From Rhizomicrobium sp. (GTDB lineage: Bacteria; Pseudomonadota; Alphaproteobacteria; Micropepsales; Micropepsaceae): 64,000 nt of DNA. Position numbers and translations under genes: made by a program. Within the stretch, counting starts at the first letter, position 1. The number at the start of each line of letters is the position of its first letter. The notes under the pieces are model-generated. The model was not told where the DNA came from, made no database searches, and worked only from the letters and a program-made list of their open reading frames with translations. Location of the stretch: contig JBBCHM010000001.1 of NCBI GenBank assembly GCA_037200045.1, positions 1,054,001-1,118,000 of the forward strand, given 5' to 3'. This document shows, piece after piece, positions 44,625-54,670 of the stretch.

Positions 44625-45104
44625 ATGCGGCTCAGCACCAAAGGACGTTACGCCGTGATGGCGATGGCCGATCTGGCCCAGCACGAGGCGGCCAACAAGC
44701 CGGTTTCGCTGGCCGATATCGCCCAGCGGCAGGAGATTTCGCTCTCCTATCTCGAACAATTGTTCGCCAAGCTCCGCCGCGGCGGCCTGGTGAAGAGCGT
44801 GCGCGGGCCCGGCGGCGGCTACCGCCTCTCCCGGCCGGCCAGCGAGCTGCGCATCGCCGATGTGATCGTCGCGGTGGATGAGCCGATCGCCGCCACCCGC
44901 TGCAAGCCGGGCAGCGCCAAGGGCTGCACCGGCCAGGGCGCGCGCTGTGTGACCCACGACCTGTGGGAAGAGCTCGGCCGCCAGATCCACGTCTTCCTCT
45001 CCTCGGTCTCGCTGGCCGATGTGGTGGAGAAGCGCGTCCTCGGCCGCACCCAGCCCTGCACCGTGGCCGCGAACAGCGAACCGCCGCACGAAGAAGCGGC
45101 CTGA
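44625..45104 (+). CDS. iscR: Rrf2-family Fe-S regulator IscR
   Basis: The start at 44625 (MRLSTKGRYAVMAMADLA) follows an AGGAG site and gives 159 residues. The winged-helix domain is typical (VSLADIAQRQEISLSYLEQLFAKLRRGGLVKSVRGPGGGYRLSR). Three cysteines in CKPGSAKGCTGQGARC ligate a [2Fe-2S] cluster. IscR represses its own operon when it carries a cluster. It heads the suf operon, and the operator upstream supports this. Spacing of the cysteines separates it from NsrR and RirA. Confidence 0.95.
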   Translation: MRLSTKGRYAVMAMADLAQHEAANKPVSLADIAQRQEISLSYLEQLFAKLRRGGLVKSVRGPGGGYRLSRPASELRIADVIVAVDEPIAATRCKPGSAKGCTGQGARCVTHDLWEELGRQIHVFLSSVSLADVVEKRVLGRTQPCTVAANSEPPHEEAA

Positions 45105-45114
45105 TCGTTTCGCC

Positions 45115-46262
45115 ATGCTGTACTGGGATCACAACGCGACGTCGCCGCTGCGTCCGGAAGCGAAAGCTTCGGTGCTGAGGGCGCTCGACCTTTGCGGCAG
45201 CCCGTCCTCGGCGCACGCCGCCGGCCGTGCCGTGGCCGCGATCGTCGAGGAGGCGCGCGAACAGGTCGCCGCCTTCGCCGGCGCCAAGGCGAGCGAAGTC
45301 GTGTTCACCAGCGGCGGCACCGAAGCCAACGCGCTCGCGCTGCGCGGCGCGGCGGCGGGCGCCCTGGCCTCGGGCGAGCGCATCATCCGTCTTTTCGTCG
45401 CCGCGACCGCGCATGACAGCGTGCTTGCCACGGCCGCCGCGCTCGCCGAGACGACGCCTGGCCTGAAACTGACCATGATCCCCGTGAACGAGAACGGCCG
45501 CATTGAGCCGGAACAGTTCCGCGCCCTGCTGATGAACGGCAAGGGCCGCGCGCTGGTCTCGCTGCTGTTCGCCAACAACGAGACCGGCGTGATCGAGGAC
45601 ATCGCGGCCCTGGCCGCGATCCTGCGCGCCGAAGGCGGCGCGGATTCGCTGCTGCACATCGATGCCGTTTCGAGCGGTTACAGCCCGATCCGCTTCTCCG
45701 CCTGGGGCGCCGACTATCTGTCGCTCGCAGCCCACAAGATCGGCGGCCCGCAAGGCGCCGGCGCGCTGGTCCTGCGCGAGAGCGCACCGCTGGCCCCGCT
45801 ATTCGCCGGTGTCGAGGAAGGCGGCCGCCGCGGCGGCACGCAAAACGTGTCCGGCATCGCCGGCTTCGGCGCCGCCGCCCGCGCGCTGCAAGCCCATTTC
45901 GATTCCGAATGCGAGGCGGTGGCCTCGATCCGCGAGAATTTCGAGCGCGCGCTGCGCCTGCTTGCGCCCAACGTCGTGATCTTCGCCGCCGAAGAGCTGC
46001 GCCAGAAGAACGTCTCCTGTTTCGCCATTCCGCAATTGCAGGCCGAGAACGCGCTGGCGGCGCTCGACCGCGACGGCATCTGCATCGCCTCAGCGGCGTC
46101 CTCGCATGTCCTGGCCGCGATGGGCGTACCGGACAGTCTCGCGCATTGCGCATTGCGCGTCGGTTTCGGTCCCGACACGGGCCTGAAGGAGATGAGCGAA
46201 TTCCTCGCCGCGTTGAAGGGATTGCTCGGCCGCAAACTGGCCCTGGCCGGAGGAGTCGCCTG

Positions 46263-46263
<1 letters not shown>
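45115..46263 (+). CDS. Cysteine-desulfurase homologue (NifS/IscS-like) lacking the catalytic Cys loop
   Basis: The start at 45115 ([18 protein letters not shown]) gives 382 residues. The PLP-enzyme fold is clear: [39 protein letters not shown] and the PLP lysine in [13 protein letters not shown] (Lys208). [15 protein letters not shown] is also standard. In IscS and NifS the segment SSGSACTSASLEPSHVL holds the sulfur-accepting Cys; here it is [11 protein letters not shown], about eight residues shorter and with no Cys in the loop (Cys323 lies just before it). It is probably inactive as a classical desulfurase or works differently. It overlaps sufB by one base. Confidence 0.88.
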
Positions 46264-47714
<1,451 letters not shown>

Positions 47715-47740
47715 GCCATCGCCATCGCCCCATCCACTGG

Positions 47741-47840
47741 TGTCATGGCCCGCGACTGCGGGCCACCCAGGTGATGCCCCGCGAAACCTTCAGCCGTTGT
47801 GGCTCCCCAACTGGATGGCCCGCAGTCGCGGGCCATGACA
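47741..47840. repeat. Perfect 25-bp inverted repeat inside the suf operon
   Basis: Bases 47741-47765 (starting TGTCATGGCCCGCGACTGCG) are the exact reverse complement of 47816-47840, with a 50-base spacer. Each arm also has internal dyad symmetry (GGCCCGCGACTGCGGGCC). The ends GTCATGG.../...CCATGAC resemble the other repeats in the window. It lies in the 153-bp gap between sufB and sufC, where all other suf genes overlap or nearly touch. Confidence 0.9.
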
Positions 47841-47867
47841 ATGGGGTTTTTAAAGCGAACCTTCATC

Positions 47868-48617
47868 ATGCTTGAAATCAAGAACCTCCACGTCGCCGTC
47901 GACGGCAAGGAAATCCTCAAGGGACTGACGCTCTCCATCGCGGCCGGCCAGGTTCACGCCATCATGGGCCCGAACGGCTCGGGCAAGTCGACGCTGTCCT
48001 ATGTCCTCGCTGGTCGCGCCGGCTATGACATCACCTCGGGCTCGATCCTCTACAATGGCGAAGACCTGAACGCGCTGGCGCCGGAAGCGCGCGCCGCCAA
48101 GGGCGTGTTCCTCGCCATGCAGTATCCGGTCGAGATTCCCGGCGTCACCACGCTTACCTTCCTCAAGACCGCGCTGAACGCGCAGCGCCGCGCCCGCGGC
48201 GAAAAGGAAGTCGACGCCATGACCGTCCTTAAGACCGTGCGCAAGCGCGCCACGGCTCTGAAGGTCTCCGAGGAAATGCTCAAGCGCGCCCTCAATGTCG
48301 GCTTCTCCGGCGGCGAGAAGAAGCGGCTGGAGATTCTCCAGATGGCGCTGTTCGAGCCCAAGCTCGCCATTCTCGATGAAACGGATTCCGGCCTCGACAT
48401 CGACGCGCTGAAGTTGGTCGCCGAGGGCGTCAACGCGCTGCGTTCGCCCGAGCGCGCCATGCTGGTCATCACCCATTACCAGCGCCTGCTCGACTACATC
48501 GTGCCCGACCGTATTCACGTATTGGCCGGCGGCCGCATCGTCGCCGAGGGCGGCAAGGAGCTGGCGCACGAGCTCGAAGCCAAGGGCTATGAGCACATCA
48601 TAGGCAAGGCGGCATGA
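47868..48617 (+). CDS. sufC: Fe-S cluster assembly ATPase SufC
   Basis: The start at 47868 (MLEIKNLHVAVDGKEILKG) gives 249 residues; ATGs further upstream lie in or next to the repeat. It is an ABC-type ATPase: Walker A IMGPNGSGKSTLS, signature GFSGGEKKRLEILQ, Walker B LAILDETDSGLDIDALK and switch LVITHYQRLLDYI. It energises cluster assembly on SufB. It overlaps sufD by four bases (ATGA). Confidence 0.97.
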   Translation: MLEIKNLHVAVDGKEILKGLTLSIAAGQVHAIMGPNGSGKSTLSYVLAGRAGYDITSGSILYNGEDLNALAPEARAAKGVFLAMQYPVEIPGVTTLTFLKTALNAQRRARGEKEVDAMTVLKTVRKRATALKVSEEMLKRALNVGFSGGEKKRLEILQMALFEPKLAILDETDSGLDIDALKLVAEGVNALRSPERAMLVITHYQRLLDYIVPDRIHVLAGGRIVAEGGKELAHELEAKGYEHIIGKAA

Positions 48618-49732
48618 ACGGACACGCGCACTGGCTGGACGATCGCCGCGCCGAAGCCGCCAACCGCTTCGCCGCGCTGGGCGTGCCGCATCGCCGGATC
48701 GAGGATTGGAAATACTCCGACCTCAAGACGGCCATCGGTGGCGCCAACGACGATGCGGCGGTGGCCTGGACCGTCGGCGCGCTGCCGGACGGCGTGGAGC
48801 TGTTCGACCTCGTCAATACCGATGACGCGCCGGATTGGGTGCGCGCCCATCTCGGCACGCTCCCCCAGAACGCGATGGCTTCGTCGTCCTTCGCGCATGC
48901 CCGGGTCGGTTTTGCGATTCGCGTCGCTCGCAACAAGGCGGCAGGTCCGCTCCCCGTCGCGTTTACCGGCGCCGGCAGCGCCCGCGCGCTGGTTGTCGTG
49001 GAAGACGGCGCCTCGCTGACCCTGTGCGAGACGCAAAAGACCGATGGCTTCTCCAATTTGGGCCTTGAATTCGTGATCGGCGCCAACGCCCAGCTCACCC
49101 ATATCCGCATGGCGCCGCAGGCGGCCGGTGCGGTGCAGATCGAAGAATATGCCATACGCGTCGCGCGCGACGGTGCCTACCGCGCGCATCTGTTCAACGG
49201 CGGCGGCAAGCTCAGCCGCGCCGAATTCCAGATCGCGCTCGCGGGCCAGAACGCGCAGGCGCAGCTCTCCGGTGTTTCGGTCCTGGGTGCCGCCGCCCAT
49301 GCCGACGTCACGACCCACATCATCCACGCCGTCGGCCAGACGACGAGCACGCAGCTCTTCAAGCACATCGCGGGTGGCAAATCGCGCGCCGTCTACCAGG
49401 GCCGCATCACGGTGGAACAGGGCGCCGACAAGTCCGATTCCCGCCAGACCGCCAAGGCGCTGTTGATGGGCGAGCGCGCCGAGGCCGATCTCAAGCCCGA
49501 GCTAGAAATCTTCGCCGACGATGTGAAGTGCGCCCATGGCGCCGCGGTCGGCGATCTCGACGCCAATTCGCTGTTCTATTTGCGTGCGCGTGGCATTCCC
49601 GAAGCCGAAGCCCGCAATATGCTGGTTCGCGCTTTTCTCGAAGAAGCCGTCGACGAGATCGCCGACGAATCCATCCGCGCGACGGTCTGGCAGGCGGTGG
49701 AAGACGCATTGCCGGGGGCGATGACGCCATGA
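48614..49732 (+). CDS. sufD: Fe-S cluster assembly protein SufD
   Basis: This 372-residue paralogue of SufB has PHRRIEDWKYSDLKTAI near the N-terminus and the C-terminal core FADDVKCAHGAAVGDLDANSLFYLRARGIPEAEARNMLVRAFLEE, the SufD hallmark with the conserved Cys-His. VYQGRITVEQGADKSDSRQTAKALLMG is also typical. It is coupled by four-base overlaps to sufC upstream and sufS downstream. Confidence 0.97.
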   Translation: MNGHAHWLDDRRAEAANRFAALGVPHRRIEDWKYSDLKTAIGGANDDAAVAWTVGALPDGVELFDLVNTDDAPDWVRAHLGTLPQNAMASSSFAHARVGFAIRVARNKAAGPLPVAFTGAGSARALVVVEDGASLTLCETQKTDGFSNLGLEFVIGANAQLTHIRMAPQAAGAVQIEEYAIRVARDGAYRAHLFNGGGKLSRAEFQIALAGQNAQAQLSGVSVLGAAAHADVTTHIIHAVGQTTSTQLFKHIAGGKSRAVYQGRITVEQGADKSDSRQTAKALLMGERAEADLKPELEIFADDVKCAHGAAVGDLDANSLFYLRARGIPEAEARNMLVRAFLEEAVDEIADESIRATVWQAVEDALPGAMTP

Positions 49733-50973
49733 CCGCGCAAGGCAAGATCGACACCGCCTTTGATCCCGTCGCCGCGCGCGCCGATTTCGAAATCCTGTCG
49801 AAGCAGATTTACGGCAAGAAGCTGGTCTATCTCGACAACGGCGCCAGCGCCCAGAAGCCGCGCCAGGTGCTCGACGCCATGCGCGATTTCGCCTCCAGCG
49901 AATACGCCAACGTCCATCGCGGCGTGCACTATCTCTCGGCCCGGGCGACCGACCGTTACGAAGCGGCGCGGCGCACGGTACAGAAATTCCTGAATGCGGC
50001 GCACGAAGACGAGATCGTCTTCACCAAGGGCGGCACCGAGGCGATCAACCTGGTTTCCTACGCCTATCTCGCGCCGCGCATCCAGCCCGGCGACGAGATT
50101 GCGCTCACGGTGATGGAGCACCACTCCAACATCGTTCCCTGGCACTTCCTGCGCGAGCGTCAGGGCGCCGTGCTCAAATGGGTGGACGTGCGCGACGACG
50201 GCAGCCTGGATGTCGAAGCGCTCGACGCCGCCATCGGTCCCAAGACCAAGCTCGTCGCCGTGACCCACATCTCCAACGTGCTCGGCACCACCACGCCGCT
50301 GAAGGAGATCGCCGCCCGCGCCCATGCCAAGGGCGTGCCGGTGTTGGCCGATGGCTGCCAGGGCGCGGTGCATGAGATCGTTGACGTTCGCGATCTCGAT
50401 ATCGATTTTTACGCGATCACCGGCCACAAGCTTTACGGCCCCACCGGTATCGGCGCGCTGTACGGCAAGCGTGCGCTGCTCAAGACCATGCGCCCGTTCA
50501 ATGGCGGCGGCGAGATGATCCGCGAAGTCACCCGCGATATCGTCACCTATGCCGATCCGCCGGCCCGCTTCGAAGCCGGCACGCCGCCGATCATCGAAAG
50601 CGTCGGTCTCGCGGCCGCGCTCGACTATATGAATTCCTTCGACCGTGTCGCGGTGAGGGCGCATGAGCACGATTTGCTCGCCTATGCCCGCGAAGGCGTG
50701 CGTCAGTTCAACTGGCTGCGCGTGATCGGCGATGCGCCGGGCAAGGCGTCGATCCTCTCCTTCGAGGCCGACAGCATGCATGCCCACGACCTCGCGACCA
50801 TCCTCGACCGCGAAGGCGTCGCGGTCCGCGCCGGCCATCATTGCGCCCAGCCGCTGATGGAACGCTTCGGCGTCGCCTCCACCACCCGCGCCAGTTTCGC
50901 GCTTTACAACACCCGTGCCGAGGTCGACGTGCTCATCGCAGCGCTCGCCAAGGCGCGCAAGATATTGAGCTAG
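49729..50973 (+). CDS. sufS: Cysteine desulfurase SufS
   Basis: The start at 49729 (MTAQGKIDTAFDPVAARADFEILS) overlaps the sufD stop and gives 414 residues. It is a type II desulfurase: YLDNGASAQKPRQVLDAM, NVHRGVHYLSARATDRYE, VFTKGGTEAINLV, EHHSNIVPW, the PLP lysine in ITGHKLYGPTG and the catalytic Cys in VRAGHHCAQPLMERFG are all present. It provides sulfur to the operon, which makes the defective desulfurase homologue at 45115 all the more curious. Confidence 0.97.
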   Translation: MTAQGKIDTAFDPVAARADFEILSKQIYGKKLVYLDNGASAQKPRQVLDAMRDFASSEYANVHRGVHYLSARATDRYEAARRTVQKFLNAAHEDEIVFTKGGTEAINLVSYAYLAPRIQPGDEIALTVMEHHSNIVPWHFLRERQGAVLKWVDVRDDGSLDVEALDAAIGPKTKLVAVTHISNVLGTTTPLKEIAARAHAKGVPVLADGCQGAVHEIVDVRDLDIDFYAITGHKLYGPTGIGALYGKRALLKTMRPFNGGGEMIREVTRDIVTYADPPARFEAGTPPIIESVGLAAALDYMNSFDRVAVRAHEHDLLAYAREGVRQFNWLRVIGDAPGKASILSFEADSMHAHDLATILDREGVAVRAGHHCAQPLMERFGVASTTRASFALYNTRAEVDVLIAALAKARKILS

Positions 50974-50976
50974 ACG

Positions 50977-51432
50977 ATGGACGATTCACTCCGCGAGCTC
51001 TATCAAGACGTAATCCTCGATCACTCCAAGCATCCGCGCCATTTCGGCAAGCTGGACGGCGCGACCAACACCGCACAGGGTTACAATCCGTTGTGCGGAG
51101 ACCGCGTGACGGTCCAGTTGCTGCTCGACGCCGGCGACCGCATCGCCGACGTAAAATTCGAAGGCAAGGGCTGCGCCATCTCCCAGGCCTCGGCCTCGCT
51201 GATGACCGACATGATCGTCGGGCGCACCGTCGCCGAAGCCGAGAAGCTGATGGGCGGCTTCCTCAACCTGGTCAAAGGCGAAGAGGTCGAGGGCCTCGAC
51301 GAAGACGACCGCGAGCGACTGGACGTGATGGCCGGCGTATCGGCGTTCCCGATGCGCGTGAAATGCGCCACGCTGGCCTGGCACACCATGAAATCAGCTC
51401 TGGAGGGCGGCGTGGCCGCCAAGTCGGAATGA
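50977..51432 (+). CDS. sufU: SufU-type zinc-dependent sulfur acceptor / NifU-like scaffold
   Basis: This 151-residue protein has LYQDVILDHSKHPRHFGKLD, NPLCGDRVTVQL with the first Cys, GKGCAISQASASLMT with the second and MRVKCATLAWHTM with the third. The insertion after the second Cys marks SufU rather than IscU. It takes the persulfide from SufS. It begins four bases after the sufS stop and overlaps the next gene. Confidence 0.94.
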   Translation: MDDSLRELYQDVILDHSKHPRHFGKLDGATNTAQGYNPLCGDRVTVQLLLDAGDRIADVKFEGKGCAISQASASLMTDMIVGRTVAEAEKLMGGFLNLVKGEEVEGLDEDDRERLDVMAGVSAFPMRVKCATLAWHTMKSALEGGVAAKSE

Positions 51433-51791
51433 ACGCGCAACCCAACCAGGCCGATATCGTCGCATCCTCGCTCAGCGAGGCGGAGCTTGAGGATTTCACC
51501 CAGAAGCTCGTGACGGCGCTGAAGACCGTCTACGATCCGGAGATCCCGGTGGACATCTACGAACTCGGTCTTATCTACAAGGTCGATGTGGCGGACAACA
51601 AAGACGTGATCGTGGACATGACGCTGACCGCGCCGGGTTGCCCCGTTGCCGGCGAGATGCCGGGCATGGTGAAGGACGCGCTGGAAGGCGTTGAAGGCAT
51701 CGGCGCGGTGACCGTGAACATGACCTTCGATCCGCCCTGGACGCCCGAACGGATGAGCGAAGAAGCCAAACTCGAACTGAACATGTACTGA
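51429..51791 (+). CDS. sufT: SufT-type DUF59 Fe-S maturation protein
   Basis: The start at 51429 overlaps the sufU stop (ATGA), giving 120 residues. The MIP18/DUF59 domain is evident: ALKTVYDPEIPVDIYELGLIYKVDV, DMTLTAPGCPVAGEMPGMVKDAL and VNMTFDPPWTPERMSEEAKLELNMY. The conserved Cys is in TAPGCPV. SufT aids maturation of Fe-S proteins under high demand. Confidence 0.94.
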   Translation: MNAQPNQADIVASSLSEAELEDFTQKLVTALKTVYDPEIPVDIYELGLIYKVDVADNKDVIVDMTLTAPGCPVAGEMPGMVKDALEGVEGIGAVTVNMTFDPPWTPERMSEEAKLELNMY

Positions 51792-51793
51792 CC

Positions 51794-52189
51794 ATGACCA
51801 CGACCCAGACGACGATCCCCGCCAAGCCCCGCCGCGAACGCCCCAAGCCCGTCCGCCTGACGGACTCCGCCGCCGCGCGCATTCGCGACATCATGGCCGA
51901 CGCCGAAGGCAAGTATCAGGGCGTGCGCGTCGGTGTCACCAATGGCGGCTGCGCCGGCATGGCCTACACCATGGATTATGCCGAGGACGTCAGGCCGTTC
52001 GACGAGGTGGTCGAGGACAAGGGCGTGAAGATATTCATCGATCCGAAGGCGATCCTCTTCCTCATCGGCACCGAGATGGATTTCGTGACCGAGAAGCTCG
52101 GCGCCCGCTTCGTGTTCAACAATCCGAACCAGACGGCGGCCTGCGGCTGCGGCGAGAGCGTGTCGATCACGCCGGCGATAGCTTCATAG
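51794..52189 (+). CDS. sufA: A-type Fe-S carrier SufA
   Basis: This 131-residue protein starts two bases after sufT. The HesB/IscA fold carries three conserved cysteines: VTNGGCAGMAYTMDY and TAACGCGESVSI. VRLTDSAAARIRDIM is the usual start of the domain; the basic N-terminal 20 residues are an extension. It carries clusters from the SufBCD scaffold to target proteins. It is the last recognisable suf gene. Confidence 0.95.
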   Translation: MTTTQTTIPAKPRRERPKPVRLTDSAAARIRDIMADAEGKYQGVRVGVTNGGCAGMAYTMDYAEDVRPFDEVVEDKGVKIFIDPKAILFLIGTEMDFVTEKLGARFVFNNPNQTAACGCGESVSITPAIAS

Positions 52190-52214
52190 CGCCAGCGTAT
52201 GAAGGCGCACTGAC

Positions 52215-52592
52215 GTGCCGGCCGACCCGCATCGCTTCGACGATCTTTTCGCCGAATTCGGCCCGATCCGCCTGCGCCGGTTCTTCGGCGGCGAGGGCAT
52301 CTATGCCGGCGAGACGATGATCGGTTCAGTCTTCCGCGACGTGATTTACTTCAAGACCGACGCGGAAAGCCGCAAGCCCTTCGACGCGGAAAAGTGCAGG
52401 CCTTTCACCTTCATGAAGGGCACGGAACTGGTCACGACGACCTGGCTGGCAATTCCCGACCGCCTCTACGACGATCCGGAGGAACTGGCGCGTTGGGCCC
52501 GCGCCGCCCTGGCGGTCGCGCTGGCCTCGCCGACGGCAACGAAAAGGGCGCGCAAGGCGTCCAAGCCCGCGCGCCCTCGCAAGAAGCGTTAG
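52215..52592 (+). CDS. TfoX N-terminal-domain protein
   Basis: This 125-residue protein with a GTG start follows sufA by 25 bp. It has the TfoX/Sxy N-terminal domain: RFDDLFAEFGPIRLRRFFGGEGIYAGETMIGSVFRDVIYFKTD and KCRPFTFMKGTELVTTTWLAIPDRLYDDPEELARWARAAL. The C-terminus is a basic Lys/Arg/Ala tail (TKRARKASKPARPRKKR) that may bind nucleic acid. TfoX_N alone proteins are common and do not imply competence. It may be read through from the suf operon. Confidence 0.85.
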   Translation: MPADPHRFDDLFAEFGPIRLRRFFGGEGIYAGETMIGSVFRDVIYFKTDAESRKPFDAEKCRPFTFMKGTELVTTTWLAIPDRLYDDPEELARWARAALAVALASPTATKRARKASKPARPRKKR

Positions 52593-52602
52593 GCCTTAGC
52601 CG

Positions 52603-54645
52603 CTACCAGAGCTTCACACGCTGGTCCGGCGCCAGATACATCTTGTCGCCCGGCTTCACGCCGAACGCGGCGTACCACGCATCCACGTTGCGCAGCGGAC
52701 CGATCACGCGGAAATGCGGCGGGCTGTGCGGGTTGGACAGGATCTGCGCCCGCATTGCGCCGTCGCGATACTTGCCGCGCCAGATCTGCGCGAAGGCGAG
52801 GAAGAAGCGCTGATCGCCAGTGTAGCCGTCGAGCACCGGCGCCTTCTTCCCGCCGAGCGAGGCGTGATAGGCCTGAAGCGCGATGGAGATGCCCGACAGA
52901 TCGCCGATATTCTCGCCCATCGTCAGCTTGCCGTTGATGTGCAGGCCCGGCAGCCCCTCATAGGAATCGAACTGCGAGCCCAGCATGGAGACGCGGGCCT
53001 CGAACGCCTTGCGGTCGTCGTCGGTCCACCAGCTCTCCAGGATTCCGCCGCCGGTGTATTTGCTGCCCTGGTCGTCGAAGCCGTGGCTGATCTCGTGCCC
53101 GATCACCGCGCCGATGCCGCCATAGTTCACCGCGTCGTCGGCGTTCGGATCGAAGAAGGGCGGCTGCAGGATCGCGGCCGGGAAGAAGATCGAGTTGAAC
53201 AGCTGCGTGTAATAGGCGTTGATGGTCGGCGGCGTCATGTTCCATTCGTTGCGGTTGACCGGCTGGTCGATCCGCGCCAGGCGATACTGCCACTCGAATG
53301 CGTTCGCCCGCGTGATGTCGCCCGCCAGGTCGTCCTTCTTGATGACGAGGCCCGAGAAATCGCGCCATGTGTCGGGATAGCCGATATGCGGCGTGAAGGC
53401 GTGCAGCTTGTCCAGCGCCTTCTTCTTGGTGACGTCGGTCATCCACGCGATCTGGCGGATGTCGGCGTCATAGGCCTTCAGCAGGTTGGCGACCAGCGCC
53501 TCCGCCTTTGCCTTCGTCGCGGGCGGGAAATATTTCGCGACGTACAGCTTGCCGAACGGGTGCGGCAGCGTCTGGTCGATCAGGTGCACGGCGCGGGTTT
53601 CGCGCGGCAATTGCTGCGTCTGGCCGCCCAGCACCTTTCCGTAAAAGTCGAAATCGGCGTCGTCGACCGCCTTGGGCAGGAACGGCGCCATCGCATGCAG
53701 GTAATGGATCGTCAGATAGTCGCGCCATGCCGCGACCGACGTCTTGGCGAAGGTCTGCGCCAGCGCCGGGAAAGCCGTGTTCTCGCGCACGATCACCTTG
53801 CGTGTCGGCGCGATACCCTGCGCCTTGAAGAAGTCCGTCCAGTCGAAGCCCGGCGCGAAGGTCGCAAGGTCCGCGACGGTCATCGGGTTGTAGACCTTCT
53901 CCGCATTGCGCCGGTCGGCGGCCGGCCATTGCGCCGTGGCGATGTCGTTCTCCAGCGCATAGACGGCGGCGGCGCGCGCCTCGACAGCCTTGGTCTCGCC
54001 GGCCAGCGACAGCATCGTGGCGAGATACTTCTTGTAGGCGTCACGCGTCGCGGCCAGCGCCGTATCGTCCTTCAGGTAATAGTCGCGGTTCGGCATGCCG
54101 AGGCCGGACTGCCCGACGGTCACGACATAGACGTTGGAATTCTTCGCGTCCGGCGCGATGCCGTCGGCGACGATGCTGTAGCCGTCCGACGAGGAGGGGA
54201 ACGCCGGATCGCCCATCAGCTTGGCAACATCCTCCGGCGATTGCAGCGCCGCGATGCGCGCCAGATCGGGCTTCGCGGGTGCAAGGCCGCGCGTCTCGAT
54301 GTCTGCCGTGTCGATGAAAGCGTCGTAGAGGTCGCGGATTTGCTTTTCTTCCGGTGACAGCGTGGCGTAGCCCCGCGCTTCCAGCCCCGCGATCAGCTCC
54401 TTCATGCGGGTCTCGCTCAGGATCTGCAGGTTCTGGAACGAGCCGGTGCTGGTGCGGTCGGCGGGGATTTCGGTCCGCTTGAACCAATTGCCGTTGGCGT
54501 ATTCGAAGAAATCGTCGCCGGGCTTCACGGTCTTGTCCATCCCAGTCAGGTCGACGCCCCAGGCGCCGAATTCCGGCGCCGTCGCGGCGACGGCGATGCA
54601 GGCGAAACCGGCCAGGCCGGCCAGAGCGAACGCGAACTTTTTCAT
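52603..54645 (-). CDS. M13-family (neprilysin-like) zinc metallopeptidase, paralogue 1
   Basis: The start at 54645 (MKKFAFALAGLAGFACIAVAA) gives 680 residues with a signal peptide. Mature protein begins with GVDLTGMDKTVKPGDDFFEYANGNWFKRTEIPADR, typical of PepO-like M13 enzymes. The zinc site is GAVIGHEISHGFDDQGSKY (HExxH) and the downstream ligand motif is MGENIGDLSG (ExxxD). It ends PDQRVKLW, the conserved C-terminal Trp. It probably degrades oligopeptides in the periplasm. It is the last of three tandem paralogues on this strand. Confidence 0.95.
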   Translation of the reverse strand: MKKFAFALAGLAGFACIAVAATAPEFGAWGVDLTGMDKTVKPGDDFFEYANGNWFKRTEIPADRTSTGSFQNLQILSETRMKELIAGLEARGYATLSPEEKQIRDLYDAFIDTADIETRGLAPAKPDLARIAALQSPEDVAKLMGDPAFPSSSDGYSIVADGIAPDAKNSNVYVVTVGQSGLGMPNRDYYLKDDTALAATRDAYKKYLATMLSLAGETKAVEARAAAVYALENDIATAQWPAADRRNAEKVYNPMTVADLATFAPGFDWTDFFKAQGIAPTRKVIVRENTAFPALAQTFAKTSVAAWRDYLTIHYLHAMAPFLPKAVDDADFDFYGKVLGGQTQQLPRETRAVHLIDQTLPHPFGKLYVAKYFPPATKAKAEALVANLLKAYDADIRQIAWMTDVTKKKALDKLHAFTPHIGYPDTWRDFSGLVIKKDDLAGDITRANAFEWQYRLARIDQPVNRNEWNMTPPTINAYYTQLFNSIFFPAAILQPPFFDPNADDAVNYGGIGAVIGHEISHGFDDQGSKYTGGGILESWWTDDDRKAFEARVSMLGSQFDSYEGLPGLHINGKLTMGENIGDLSGISIALQAYHASLGGKKAPVLDGYTGDQRFFLAFAQIWRGKYRDGAMRAQILSNPHSPPHFRVIGPLRNVDAWYAAFGVKPGDKMYLAPDQRVKLW

Positions 54646-54670
54646 GACTGTCCTCACTACCAATTCGAAC

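Noticed and set aside
52714-54357. A long plus-strand open frame opposite M13 paralogue 1
   Set aside because: It is a mirror of the GC-biased metallopeptidase gene and has no domain or ribosome-binding site.
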